A DNA stretch of 32,830 nt from an uncultured Alphaproteobacteria bacterium (GTDB lineage Bacteria > Pseudomonadota > Alphaproteobacteria > Rickettsiales > UBA1997). The translations under genes were made by a program, and so were the position numbers. Numbering within the stretch: position 1 is the first letter of the stretch; the number at the start of each line of letters is the position of its first letter. Under the pieces are notes generated by a model that was not told the origin of the DNA, did not search any database, and worked only from the letters and a program-made list of their open reading frames with translations. Location of the stretch: positions 1-32,830 of the forward strand of contig CAIUFU010000054.1 in NCBI GenBank assembly GCA_903898475.1. The letters are read 5' to 3'. Positions 6,946-15,389 of this stretch are shown here, one piece after another.

Positions 6946-8436
6946 GTGATTAGAGTCAAAGATTTATCCATTTCATTTGCTGGAAACGAAGTTTTTTCTG
7001 ATGCCAGTTTTATTATTAACGGCCGCGAGAAGGTTGGCTTGATTGGGCGCAATGGAAGCGGCAAATCAACATTTCTTAAATTAATTCTCAAAAAATTAGA
7101 GCCAGATTCGGGCGCAGTTGAAATCCCGCGCGGCTACAGAATTGGTCACTTAGAGCAACATATTCACTTCACCCACAACACCACTTTAGAAGAAATTTGT
7201 TCAGTGCTTCCCGAAGATCGCGAGCATGAAGGCTGGAAGGGCGAAAATATTTTATATGGTCTGGGCTTTACTCCTGAAGATCTCGAGAAAGATCCAAAAA
7301 ATTTCTCCGGCGGTTACCAAGTAAAATTAAACTTGGCCAAATTGCTTTTGGTTGAGCCACAAATGTTGCTTTTGGACGAGCCGACTAACTATCTCGATAT
7401 TCACTCAATTCGCTGGCTTAAAGAATTTTTACAAGAATGGGAAGGCGAGCTAATTCTAATCACGCATGATCGCGGATTCATGGATGATGTGGTTACGCAC
7501 ACTTTAGTAATTCACCGCAAAGCCTTCAAAAAAGTTCCGGGAAACACTCAAGGCGTGCGCGAAAAAATTGCGGCTGAAGAAGAAATTTACGAAAAAACCA
7601 GAGTTAACGAAGACAAACAAAGACAAAAAACTCAAGAATGGATCGACCGCTTCGGCGCCAAAGCTAGCATGGCGAGCCGCGCTCAATCGCGAGTGAAAAT
7701 GTTGGAAAAGCAAGATGTTAAAGAAAAGCTCGAGCATGTGGCAACTCTTGATTTTGAGTTTAATTACAATCCTTACGCCAGCAAAGAAAACATGGTTGAG
7801 GCTGAAAATATTGCTTTTGGTTACACGCCAGAAAATTTGCTGATTCAAAACCTTTCTTTCAAAGTTGCTGATGGCGAAAAAATCTGCATCATCGGAAAAA
7901 ACGGTAAAGGTAAATCAACTTTGCTTAAGCTGATCACCCAAGATTTGGCGGCACTCAAAGGCAATGTTAAAACTAACGGTAAAACAGAAATTGGCTATTT
8001 TGGCCAGATGAATATTGACCGTCTTGATCCAACTCGCACGGTTTATGAAGAGTTGCAAAGAACTGACGAGAAATTGCCGGTAAGTCGCGTACGTCAAGTG
8101 TGTAGCAACATGATGTTTAACAATGATTTGGCGAATAAAAAAATTTCGGTTTTGTCGGGTGGTGAAAAATCTCGCGTGATGCTTGGAAAAATTTTGCTCA
8201 AAGGCGTGAATTTGCTTTTGCTCGACGAGCCGACAAACCACTTAGATATGGAATCTTGTGATGCTTTGCTAGAAGCCATTAAAAACTTCAAAGGCGCGCT
8301 GATTGTTGTAACTCACGATGAGCATTTCTTGCGTCAAATTGCCAACAAGTTGATTATTTTTGATGACAATAAAACCTTCACTTTTGAAGATTCTTACGAG
8401 TTCTTCTTGAAAAGAGTTGGTTGGAAAGATCATTAG
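6946..8436 (+). CDS. ABC-F family ATPase (EttA/Uup/YheS type)
   Basis: Cytoplasmic ribosome-associated ATPase with two ABC domains and no membrane segments; family members act on the ribosomal E site in translation control, rescue or antibiotic protection. Domain 1: Walker A G34-RNGSGKS, signature FSGGY, Walker B LLLDEPTN. A charged helical linker with many Lys/Glu follows. Domain 2: Walker A GKNGKGKS, signature LSGGE, Walker B LLLDEPTNHLD. I place the start at GTG 6946 (496 aa), giving M-I-R-V-K-D-L at the usual ABC-F N-terminus. The upstream in-frame TTG at 6901 falls inside the predicted -10 box. The gene sits between two surface-protein genes and may be cotranscribed with the one at 8471, 34 bp downstream. 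The exact subfamily is not resolved. Confidence 0.9.
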   Translation: MIRVKDLSISFAGNEVFSDASFIINGREKVGLIGRNGSGKSTFLKLILKKLEPDSGAVEIPRGYRIGHLEQHIHFTHNTTLEEICSVLPEDREHEGWKGENILYGLGFTPEDLEKDPKNFSGGYQVKLNLAKLLLVEPQMLLLDEPTNYLDIHSIRWLKEFLQEWEGELILITHDRGFMDDVVTHTLVIHRKAFKKVPGNTQGVREKIAAEEEIYEKTRVNEDKQRQKTQEWIDRFGAKASMASRAQSRVKMLEKQDVKEKLEHVATLDFEFNYNPYASKENMVEAENIAFGYTPENLLIQNLSFKVADGEKICIIGKNGKGKSTLLKLITQDLAALKGNVKTNGKTEIGYFGQMNIDRLDPTRTVYEELQRTDEKLPVSRVRQVCSNMMFNNDLANKKISVLSGGEKSRVMLGKILLKGVNLLLLDEPTNHLDMESCDALLEAIKNFKGALIVVTHDEHFLRQIANKLIIFDDNKTFTFEDSYEFFLKRVGWKDH

Positions 8437-8470
8437 GAATTATCGTTTTTCTGAATTTTATTTTTAAAAA

Positions 8471-10510
8471 ATGCGCTCAAAAAAAATCAAAAAATTTAGT
8501 GCATTTTCCCTCGTTGAAGTCTCGGTTGTAATTATCATCCTTGGCATTTTTATTGCTGGCGTTGTTGTTGCTGACGGCATGGTTTCAAAATTCAGAATTA
8601 CCGCCGCACAAAATTTAAGCCGCTCTTCTCCAGTTAACGAAGTTTCCGATGCAGCACTTTGGCTTGAAACTAGTTTAGATAGTAGTTTTAACGGCGGTGA
8701 GGCCAATAATGGTAGCCCACTTTCAACTTGGTACGATCAGAGAAATTCCACCTCAAAAGTTGCAATTAGCACAGCAGGTGCAAGTCCCACTTATTCTAAC
8801 ACAATTAATCGGGTTCACGCTGTAGAATTTGACGGCAGCGCTAATAAATATTTTACCTTCGATGGCAGCTTTTTAAACGGCACTGATTACACAATTTTTG
8901 TTCTCGAAAAAAGAAAAAGCGCCAATACCAATAATTATTTTTTAGGAACTGTGGGCTCCGGATCCAATAACAGCTTGGCTTTAGGATATAGCGCCGATTC
9001 AACGGTAATTCACGCTCAAGGTTCGAATTCTTACAATTCGAGTGTGACGAATTACTCAGGATCGGTGGGAAATTCGCGAATTTTTACCTTCATTTCTAGC
9101 GCAACCAGCAAAAAAACCTACATTAACGGAGTGCTTGCGGCGCAAAGCTCAAGCGCCTCTCAGCTCAGCGGAATTTCAACCTTAAGCATTGGTCAAAATT
9201 ACATTGGCGAGATTGGTGAAATCGCAATTTTTACTCGCGCCCTTGAGCCTGATGAAAGAATCGCTATTGAAGATTACGTCGGCAAAAAATGGACTAGCAA
9301 AATTAATCGCAACATCGTGCCTTCAGGCTCTTGCGTTGGCTACACGGTTACTGCAAGCGGTTGTGATTTAGCATCGGCAAATTGCAGTATCAGTCAGGCT
9401 GGCGTTAGTGCGACAGTTTCTGCAACTTCCAGCTCAACAACTCTTTCTTGCAATCTCGCCAATTACACTGGAACCATCAGCTACACTTGCGCTAGCGGAG
9501 TTGCTAGTGTTTTGGGATCTTGCTCTTGCGATGCGGCTCACAGCGGCGAGGGTTGCGCTTCTTGCGCTAGCGGTTACGAATCTGTTAGCGGCAATTGTCA
9601 GGCAATTTCTTGCGCGGCAAGCGGCACTGGACTTTCGGGAACAGTGAATCAAGCCAGTGGCGGCTTATCTTGCGGATCGGGATATTCAGGAGTGGTTAAT
9701 TACACTTGCTCAAATGGAACTTTCGCCATTACCAGTGGCTCTTGCAGCGTCCAGACAAATTGCACCGGAGGCACAATCAGCTCGTCTGGTGGATATACGA
9801 TTCACAAATTTACCACAGTTGGTTCTAGTCAAAAATTAAATTGTCCAAATACCAGAAATGTTGAATATTTAATTGTTGGAGGTGGTGGTGGAGCTGGTGC
9901 TTTCAACGGTGGCGGTGGTGCTGGAGGATTGCTAAGTGGCACAATTTCTGTCGCCGCTGCAACCGATTACATCGTGACTGTTGGCGCGGGTGGCTCTGGT
10001 GAAAATACCGTAAATAGCGGTGGCAGCAATGGTGGCTTTTCTTCTTTCAACGGACTCACCGCAATTGGTGGTGGCAAAGGTTGGCATAATCAAGCGGGAA
10101 GCACTGGCGGATCTGGTGGGGGAAGTGGTTATAGCAGTGTTACTCGCGCTGCAGGAACTGCCGGACAAGGAAATGCCGGCGGTGCGGGTGCTAATATTTC
10201 TAACGCCTGGGCTGGCGGTGGCGGTGGCGGTGCTGGAAGTGTCGGAGGAGACGGCACAAATGGTCGCGGTGGCGATGCCGGTGCTGGTATTTTATCAAAT
10301 ATTACTGGAACTCCAACTTACTACGCGGTTGGCGGGCCGGGAGCTAGTTACAATTCATCAGCAACGCCATTAACTTCGGGTGCCGCCGCCGCGGGCGGAT
10401 CCATAACCGGACAAGCGGGCGCGGCAAACACCGGAAATGGTGGTGGTACAGGCCTGACAACATGGAATGGTATGGCCGGTGGTTCGGGAATTGTGATAAT
10501 TCGTTACTAA
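8471..10510 (+). CDS. Prepilin-like surface protein B: LamG-like, Cys-rich, polyglycine
   Basis: 679-aa paralogue of the proteins at 3493 and 12782. A basic leader ends at Ala11, followed by F12-S-L-V-E16 and a hydrophobic helix, the type IV prepilin pattern. The LamG-like module (about 58-278) keeps blocks shared with the others, such as WLETSLDSSFN, PTYSNTINR, FTFDGSFLN and EDYVGKKW. Residues about 290-430 are Cys-rich with no exact tandem copies, including an EGF-like CSCDAAHSGEGCASC segment. The remainder is a polyglycine domain that ends the protein at GGSGIVIIRY. There is no Shine-Dalgarno sequence; A/T-rich bases precede the ATG, as at the next gene. It lies 34 bp after the ABC-F gene and 14 bp before the GNAT gene, so it is probably within one transcript. 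Export and an adhesive role are inferred. Confidence 0.8.
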   Translation: MRSKKIKKFSAFSLVEVSVVIIILGIFIAGVVVADGMVSKFRITAAQNLSRSSPVNEVSDAALWLETSLDSSFNGGEANNGSPLSTWYDQRNSTSKVAISTAGASPTYSNTINRVHAVEFDGSANKYFTFDGSFLNGTDYTIFVLEKRKSANTNNYFLGTVGSGSNNSLALGYSADSTVIHAQGSNSYNSSVTNYSGSVGNSRIFTFISSATSKKTYINGVLAAQSSSASQLSGISTLSIGQNYIGEIGEIAIFTRALEPDERIAIEDYVGKKWTSKINRNIVPSGSCVGYTVTASGCDLASANCSISQAGVSATVSATSSSTTLSCNLANYTGTISYTCASGVASVLGSCSCDAAHSGEGCASCASGYESVSGNCQAISCAASGTGLSGTVNQASGGLSCGSGYSGVVNYTCSNGTFAITSGSCSVQTNCTGGTISSSGGYTIHKFTTVGSSQKLNCPNTRNVEYLIVGGGGGAGAFNGGGGAGGLLSGTISVAAATDYIVTVGAGGSGENTVNSGGSNGGFSSFNGLTAIGGGKGWHNQAGSTGGSGGGSGYSSVTRAAGTAGQGNAGGAGANISNAWAGGGGGGAGSVGGDGTNGRGGDAGAGILSNITGTPTYYAVGGPGASYNSSATPLTSGAAAAGGSITGQAGAANTGNGGGTGLTTWNGMAGGSGIVIIRY

Positions 10511-10524
10511 TTATTTTTTAAAAA

Positions 10525-11010
10525 ATGATCGAAATTCGCCTAGCAACAGAATCTGATTTTGACGAAATTTGGCGCATTTTTCACAGCGTAATTGCTGGCA
10601 AAAATACTTACGTCAATCGCCACGACACCACAAAAGACGAGGCTTACGCCAAATGGATGGACAAGAAAGTCAAAACTTTTGTCGCAGAAATTTCTGGAAA
10701 AATCGTCGGCGTTTATTTGCTAAAACCCAATCAAGTTGATCTAGGATCGCATGTCGCAAATGCCAGTTACATCGTTGACGCGGCAGCTCGCGGCGCAGGT
10801 GTCGGCAAGGCTTTAGCGTTGCACTCAATTGCCAAAGCCAAAGAAATTGGCTTTCACGCAATGCAATTTAATTTCGTCGTTTCAACCAATGAAGCAGCAG
10901 TGAAATTGTGGCAATCAGTTGGCTTTAAAATAATTGGCACAGTTCCTAAAGCCTTTAAACATGCTAGTTTAGGCTATGTTGATGCTTACATCATGTTTTT
11001 GAATTTGTGA
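10525..11010 (+). CDS. GNAT-family N-acetyltransferase
   Basis: 161-aa single-domain acyl-CoA-dependent acetyltransferase of the GCN5-related superfamily. The acetyl-CoA pyrophosphate-binding motif A is visible as AARGAGVGKAL (about residues 90-100). The N-terminal I-R-x-A-T-x-x-D-x-x-x-I and the later NEAAVKLWQSVGF-x-x-IG elements are standard for the fold. The C-terminal part (TVPKAF near 141-146) resembles the YhhY/phosphinothricin-acetyltransferase-like branch, but the substrate cannot be told. Its TGA overlaps the GTG start of the next gene by four bases, making it the first of a coupled four-gene run ending with birA. A link to modification of the secreted proteins downstream is only a guess from position. 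Confidence 0.85.
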   Translation: MIEIRLATESDFDEIWRIFHSVIAGKNTYVNRHDTTKDEAYAKWMDKKVKTFVAEISGKIVGVYLLKPNQVDLGSHVANASYIVDAAARGAGVGKALALHSIAKAKEIGFHAMQFNFVVSTNEAAVKLWQSVGFKIIGTVPKAFKHASLGYVDAYIMFLNL

Positions 11011-11231
11011 AAAAATTTCTCACATTGTTCAGCTTAATTTTTTTAGCAGCGAGTTTAGTGGGCGCTCAAGATTTAGAAGAGGCGCCAAGCATTTGCGACG
11101 CCAGTGAGGCTTGCAAAAAAGCCTGCCAAGAAAAAGAGGCTGAGGGTCACGATGATTATGATTCTAAATACCAACAGCTGCTTTTGAAGTGCGCCGGAGA
11201 TGTGGCAAAAAATCTTAAGCTAATTCAATGA
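11007..11231 (+). CDS. Small secreted cysteine-containing protein, 74 aa
   Basis: A clear Sec signal peptide (MKKFLTLFSLIFLAASLVGA, cleavage expected after Ala20 before QDLEE) leads a mature peptide of about 54 residues that is acidic, Lys-containing and has four Cys (CDASEAC, KKAC, LLKC). These could form two disulfides in the periplasm. It starts at GTG 11007, overlapping the GNAT stop, and its own TGA overlaps the ATG of the next gene, so three open frames are translationally coupled. I do not recognise a family. The tight coupling to a putative outer-membrane protein suggests a periplasmic partner or chaperone role, which is inference. Confidence 0.65.
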   Translation: MKKFLTLFSLIFLAASLVGAQDLEEAPSICDASEACKKACQEKEAEGHDDYDSKYQQLLLKCAGDVAKNLKLIQ

Positions 11232-11920
11232 AAAAACTTTTTCTTCTCACCTTTCTAATTTGTCTACAAGCCCCACAAGCTTGGTCGCAGATGACGATCT
11301 TAAATGTTCCGTCTGCCGATGTTGCGCCGAAAAAACGTGTTTTTGTGCAGCATGAGTCGCAATTTCGCACCAAAGAAAAGGGACGATTTTTAAACGCCAC
11401 TAACTACCTAACTTTTGGCGCGGGGCACAACACCGAGCTCACCGCCACCTACTACAATTTGGGAAATCTTTCCTACAACAATGACACGCTGGCGCTCGGC
11501 TTTAAAACCGCGCTACCGCTTTCAATTGAAGAAATAAAAAACTACCAACCAAAAATAATTTTCGGTTCAGCGGCAGCAATTTCGGTGCAGGGCAATGGCG
11601 TGGGGAATTGGACTTACGCGGCAGCAAATTTTACAATTCCGCAAAGTCAAACCCGCTTAACAATTGGCGGCAGCCAAGGCACCAAACAAATTTTTGACCG
11701 CAATTCAACAGCGCTAATGTTGGGTTTTGAGCAAAAAATTACCAACAAACTTAGTTACGTTGGCGACTGGTATTCGGGCAAAAATGCGCTGGGAATTTTT
11801 GCTTCGGCTTTGAGTTACAATTTTCCAAACGATCTTGTTTTATTTACCGGTTACCAAGTTGCCAATTCTACACGAATTGCACGCAATGGCTTTATTATTG
11901 AGGTGGCGAAGCTTTTTTAA
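11228..11920 (+). CDS. Putative outer-membrane beta-barrel protein
   Basis: 230 aa with a Sec signal peptide (about 1-20, cleavage near AWS-Q). The mature part is rich in alternating polar/hydrophobic stretches with Tyr, Asn, Gly and Thr (for example LTFGAGHNTELTATYY, ALGIFASALSYNF), as expected for amphipathic beta-strands, and it ends in Phe (EVAKLF), the C-terminal aromatic residue read by the BAM machinery. No specific porin family is recognised. The start overlaps the preceding small-protein gene (ATGA), and the stop is immediately followed by the birA ATG (TAAATG). It could be a porin-like or surface-exposed barrel, or a secreted beta-rich protein. Confidence 0.65.
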   Translation: MKKLFLLTFLICLQAPQAWSQMTILNVPSADVAPKKRVFVQHESQFRTKEKGRFLNATNYLTFGAGHNTELTATYYNLGNLSYNNDTLALGFKTALPLSIEEIKNYQPKIIFGSAAAISVQGNGVGNWTYAAANFTIPQSQTRLTIGGSQGTKQIFDRNSTALMLGFEQKITNKLSYVGDWYSGKNALGIFASALSYNFPNDLVLFTGYQVANSTRIARNGFIIEVAKLF

Positions 11921-12652
11921 ATGAAAAATTGGACGCATAAAAACTTTACGATTCATCAATTTGACGAGCTTGAAAGCACCAATTCGCACGCTTTGCAATT
12001 GGCAAATTCTCGGCAAATTTTTGAGCGTGAGGTGATTTTGGCAGACGCGCAAAAAAGCGGGCGTGGGCGCATGGAGCGTCTTTGGAGCTCGCCCGTGGGG
12101 AATCTTTATTTTTCTTTGGTGCTGTGTCCGAAAATTTCGGCAGCCGAAGTTTCGCAGATTTCTTTTGTGGCGATTGTGGCATTGCAAAGAGTTGTAAGCC
12201 GCGCGCTGCAAAATGTAGTTGAGGTGAAATGGCCCAATGACCTTTTAATTGATGGAAAGAAAGTTGCAGGGCTGTTGCTTGAAAGCAAAATTTCGGGAAA
12301 TGATTGTGAGTTTGTGATTGTGGGGATTGGCGTAAATATTGCTTCAAACCCACTTAACACAATTTTTCCGGCGGGATGTTTGAAAGATTTTGGTGTTAAT
12401 ATTTTGCCGCAAGATTTGCTGAAATTTTTTTTGGATGAGTTTGAAAAAATTTACCAAAGCTGGGGTGATTTTGGTTTTGGCGGGGTGCGAAAATTATGGT
12501 TAAAAAATGCTTACAGATTGGGAAAAGAGATCGGCGTGAAGATTGATGGAGAAGAGTTGCGGGGGGTGTTTGAAGATTTTGATCTTGAGGGGAATTTGGT
12601 GCTTAGATGTGGTGAAAAGTTGGTGAAGATTTCTACGGCCGATGTTTCTTAG
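11921..12652 (+). CDS. birA: Biotin-[acetyl-CoA-carboxylase] ligase, monofunctional
   Basis: Activates biotin with ATP and attaches it to the biotin carrier domain of acetyl-CoA carboxylase. 243 aa, with no N-terminal helix-turn-helix, so it is a ligase only and not a repressor. Family landmarks: ELESTNSHA near the N-terminus, the nucleotide/biotin loop SGRGRMERLW (about 46-55), KWPNDLLIDGKKVAGLLLE (about 104-122), VGIGVNI and a C-terminal SH3-like portion with GVFEDFDLEGNLVL. The loop is usually GRGRRGR; here Met-Glu replace Arg-Gly while the Arg contacts on either side remain. It is the last gene of a coupled run with the putative outer-membrane protein, not next to nuo genes as in many alphaproteobacteria. 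Confidence 0.9.
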   Translation: MKNWTHKNFTIHQFDELESTNSHALQLANSRQIFEREVILADAQKSGRGRMERLWSSPVGNLYFSLVLCPKISAAEVSQISFVAIVALQRVVSRALQNVVEVKWPNDLLIDGKKVAGLLLESKISGNDCEFVIVGIGVNIASNPLNTIFPAGCLKDFGVNILPQDLLKFFLDEFEKIYQSWGDFGFGGVRKLWLKNAYRLGKEIGVKIDGEELRGVFEDFDLEGNLVLRCGEKLVKISTADVS

Positions 12653-12717
12653 CGGAAATTTTTCTGCGTAAATAAAAGCGCATTTTTTATTTTTGCCTCA
12701 AAAACTAGCCGACTAAC

Positions 12718-12746
12718 TTGACTTTCTCTCCTTCCAAGAGAAATCT
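12718..12746 (+). promoter_or_regulatory. Possible promoter of surface protein C gene
   Basis: A good -35-like TTGACT (12718-12723, within CTTGAC) has only a weak -10 candidate, AAATCT (12741-12746), at 17 bp. The 129-bp gap between birA and the next start also holds AT-rich sequence and no clear terminator. Low certainty. Confidence 0.3.
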
Positions 12747-12781
12747 TCCAAAATCTTGCTTTCAATCAATTAAAGTCCCCG

Positions 12782-15250
12782 ATGCCTGTAAAATATCGCC
12801 ATTTTCGTGGCTTCTCACTAATAGAAGTATCGGTCGTAATCATCATCATCGGGATCTTCGTTGCAGGCATATTTGTCGCCGATGGAATGATCTCTAGGTT
12901 CCGCATCACTGCCGCCAAATCTCTAACCCAATCTTCTCCAATCACTGCTCTGCCAAGTTCTGCTTTGTGGCTTGAAACCAGCCTGGATTCTAGCTTCAAT
13001 CTGAGTGAGACTCAAAATGGCAGTGACCTTTCTGCTTGGTATGACCAACGGAATGCTTCAAGCAAAATAGTAATTAGCACGGCAGGCGCCAGCCCTACTT
13101 ACTCCAACACTATTAACAGAATTCACGCTGTAGAATTTGATGGCACGGCCAACAAATACTTCACTTTTGATGGCAGCTTTTTGAACAAAACCGACTACAC
13201 CATCTTCGTGCTTGAAAAAAGAAAAGACTCTAAAAGCGACAATTATTTTTTAGGTGAAACAGGAGCTGGATTAAACAACTCGTTAGCTCTTGGGTATAGC
13301 GCCAACAATCAAATTATTCACGCTCAAGGCGCTAACTCTTATCCTTCAGGAATTAGCGCTTACTCAGATTCTAAAGATAAGCCCCGAGTATTTAGCTTCA
13401 CTCACAGTGGAATTGCCGGTAATAAAACTTACATTAATGGCGTTCTAGCCGCTGAGAATACTGACCCTGATGCTCTAGCTCACCTAACCGGAATTAGTAC
13501 TCTGGCAATTGGCAAAGGTTACGTTGGAGAAATTGGCGAACTCGCCATCTTTACCGAAGCATTAGAGGTGGCAGATAGAACCTCGGTCGAAGATTACTTG
13601 GGTAAAAAATGGACCTCGTCAATCAACAGAAATAAAACTCCCAACTGTGTTGGTGGACTCGTCACTGTTGGCGGCTGCGACAATTCTGCACCCATCATCT
13701 GCAGTGCTTCAGGAACAGGATATAATCAAACAGGTCTTACTTATACTTCGGGGGCAGCATTCTCCTGCAATACCTCAGGATATAGCGGCACTATTAGCTA
13801 TAAATGTTTAGCTTCGGGACCCGCTTCAAACATCTCGGGAAGCTGCGTAGCTACAACTTGCACCGCTCCATCGGGCACTGGATATAGCGCTCAATCGGGG
13901 CTAGCTTACTCAGCGGGAAGCGGAACTTTCGGCTGTGATGTAGGATTTACCGGCAGCAAAACTTACACCTGCACTGCGTCTGGTGTTGCCACCGGAATTA
14001 GTGGAACTTGTACGGCGATTACTTGTAGTGCTCCATCTGGAACTGGCTATAATGCTCAATCTGGACTCGCTTATTCAACGGGAAGCGGAACTTTCGGCTG
14101 TGATGTAGGATTTACCGGCAGCAAAACTTACACCTGCACCGCATCTGGTGTTGCCACCGGAATTAGTGGAACTTGTACGGCAATTACTTGCACTGCTCCA
14201 TCTGGAACTGGATATCTTGCGCAGACTGGCCTTGCCTACGCGGCCGGTGGAAGTGGGACTTTTGGTTGCGACACAGCCAATGGCTACACTGGAACTAAAA
14301 ACTATACCTGCACCACAGCGGGGGTAGCGACTGGAATTACAGGAACTTGCACTGTGGCTGGACCTTGCACAGTTAGCGGCGCGACAAATGGCACTCACAC
14401 ACTAAACAGCTCAGCATTTTCAGGATCAACGATTCACGCTTTTGTTGCTACCAGCGCAGCTGGGGGTGCTTCGGCTACGTTTACTTTTACCTGCCCAACT
14501 GCGCGCAATGTTCAGGTTTTGGTGGTTGGTGGTGGCGGCGGTGGAGGTGGATGTATTAGCGGTGGTGGTGGTGCGGGAGGGCTTATCTACAGCGCCTCTT
14601 ACGCGGTAAGTGCTGGTAACACTTCGGTCACTGTTGGTGTTGGTGGTATTGGCGGCAATGGTTGGAGCACGTTGCAACAACATGGTAAAAAGGGTGCAAA
14701 CTCGGTATTTGGATCTTTAACAGCAATCGGAGGTGGAGGTGGCGTTGATCACAGGTATTCCGTAGATCCAATGCCTAAAGATGGTGGCTCAGGCGGAGGT
14801 GATGCGCTACATAATCAAGATGGTGTCGTAAAAAGTGGGTGGGGCGTTGGAAGTTCTGGACAAGGCAATAATGGAGGCGCCTGCTCATCTAATTGCTACG
14901 ATCGTGCTGGAGGTGTTGGAGGCAGCGGATCTGCCGGTGGCAACTCGAGTGGATCTGTATCGGGAGTTGGCGGTAGTGGCTTGTATTACGGAACTATTTT
15001 TTCAAACAGCTACGGCCATTCTGGCTGGTTTGCTAGTGGCGGCAGTGGTGGTGTAAGAAGCGGCACGGGATCTGTTGGAACTGTGGCACAAGGCGGCGGC
15101 GGTATTGGCTCTGTAAATACAACTGGCGCAGTATCTGGCATGGCTAATACTGGTGGCGGCGGTGGTGGAGCTGGTTTTGATGCTGGTAATTCTGCGGTCG
15201 TTGGTGGTAATGGTGGCTCTGGCATCGTAATTGTGCGCTACGTTAACTAG
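12782..15250 (+). CDS. Prepilin-like surface protein C: LamG-like, four Cys repeats, polyglycine
   Basis: 822-aa paralogue of the proteins at 3493 and 8471. The leader ends at Gly10, followed by F11-S-L-I-E15 and a hydrophobic helix: the most canonical prepilin cleavage site of the three. The LamG-like module (about 57-280) closely follows protein B (shared STAGASPTYSNTINR and ANKYFTFDGSFLN). Four Cys repeats follow (nucleotides 13700-14360), with two adjacent copies nearly identical in DNA, then a polyglycine domain containing Cys pairs near CSSNCYD and ending GGSGIVIVRY-VN. The gene ends 70 bp before a strong terminator and stands apart from birA, so it is probably a single transcription unit. 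Surface display and ligand binding through the LamG-like module are inferred. Confidence 0.8.
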   Translation: MPVKYRHFRGFSLIEVSVVIIIIGIFVAGIFVADGMISRFRITAAKSLTQSSPITALPSSALWLETSLDSSFNLSETQNGSDLSAWYDQRNASSKIVISTAGASPTYSNTINRIHAVEFDGTANKYFTFDGSFLNKTDYTIFVLEKRKDSKSDNYFLGETGAGLNNSLALGYSANNQIIHAQGANSYPSGISAYSDSKDKPRVFSFTHSGIAGNKTYINGVLAAENTDPDALAHLTGISTLAIGKGYVGEIGELAIFTEALEVADRTSVEDYLGKKWTSSINRNKTPNCVGGLVTVGGCDNSAPIICSASGTGYNQTGLTYTSGAAFSCNTSGYSGTISYKCLASGPASNISGSCVATTCTAPSGTGYSAQSGLAYSAGSGTFGCDVGFTGSKTYTCTASGVATGISGTCTAITCSAPSGTGYNAQSGLAYSTGSGTFGCDVGFTGSKTYTCTASGVATGISGTCTAITCTAPSGTGYLAQTGLAYAAGGSGTFGCDTANGYTGTKNYTCTTAGVATGITGTCTVAGPCTVSGATNGTHTLNSSAFSGSTIHAFVATSAAGGASATFTFTCPTARNVQVLVVGGGGGGGGCISGGGGAGGLIYSASYAVSAGNTSVTVGVGGIGGNGWSTLQQHGKKGANSVFGSLTAIGGGGGVDHRYSVDPMPKDGGSGGGDALHNQDGVVKSGWGVGSSGQGNNGGACSSNCYDRAGGVGGSGSAGGNSSGSVSGVGGSGLYYGTIFSNSYGHSGWFASGGSGGVRSGTGSVGTVAQGGGGIGSVNTTGAVSGMANTGGGGGGAGFDAGNSAVVGGNGGSGIVIVRYVN
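13700..14360 (+). repeat. Four tandem ~165-bp coding repeats
   Basis: Repeat starts (first Cys codon) lie at 13700, 13859, 14024 and 14189, giving periods of 159, 165 and 165 bp. Units two and three share almost identical DNA across their second halves, including synonymous sites, while unit one is diverged and unit four carries a small insertion. Each unit has a GTGY element, a GY/GFxG turn and YTC before the final Cys. Confidence 0.85.
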
Positions 15251-15320
15251 AGGCTGTTAGTTAATTTCTTATTTTGTCAAAAAAGCGTTTATGCCAGAAT
15301 CTGAGGCCAAATGAATGTCT

Positions 15321-15359
15321 AAAAAAAGAGGAGCCCTTTTTGGGGACTCCTCTTTTTTG
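15321..15359. terminator. Bidirectional intrinsic terminator
   Basis: The stem GAGGAG-x-CCC (15328-15336) pairs with GGGG-ACTCCTC (15342-15352). An A-run lies on the left and TTTTTT on the right, so it can stop transcripts from surface protein C (plus) and from aspartokinase (minus), whose stop codon is at 15390. Confidence 0.9.
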
Positions 15360-15389
15360 TGTCAGAAGTTTTTGATAACTGCGTAAAAT

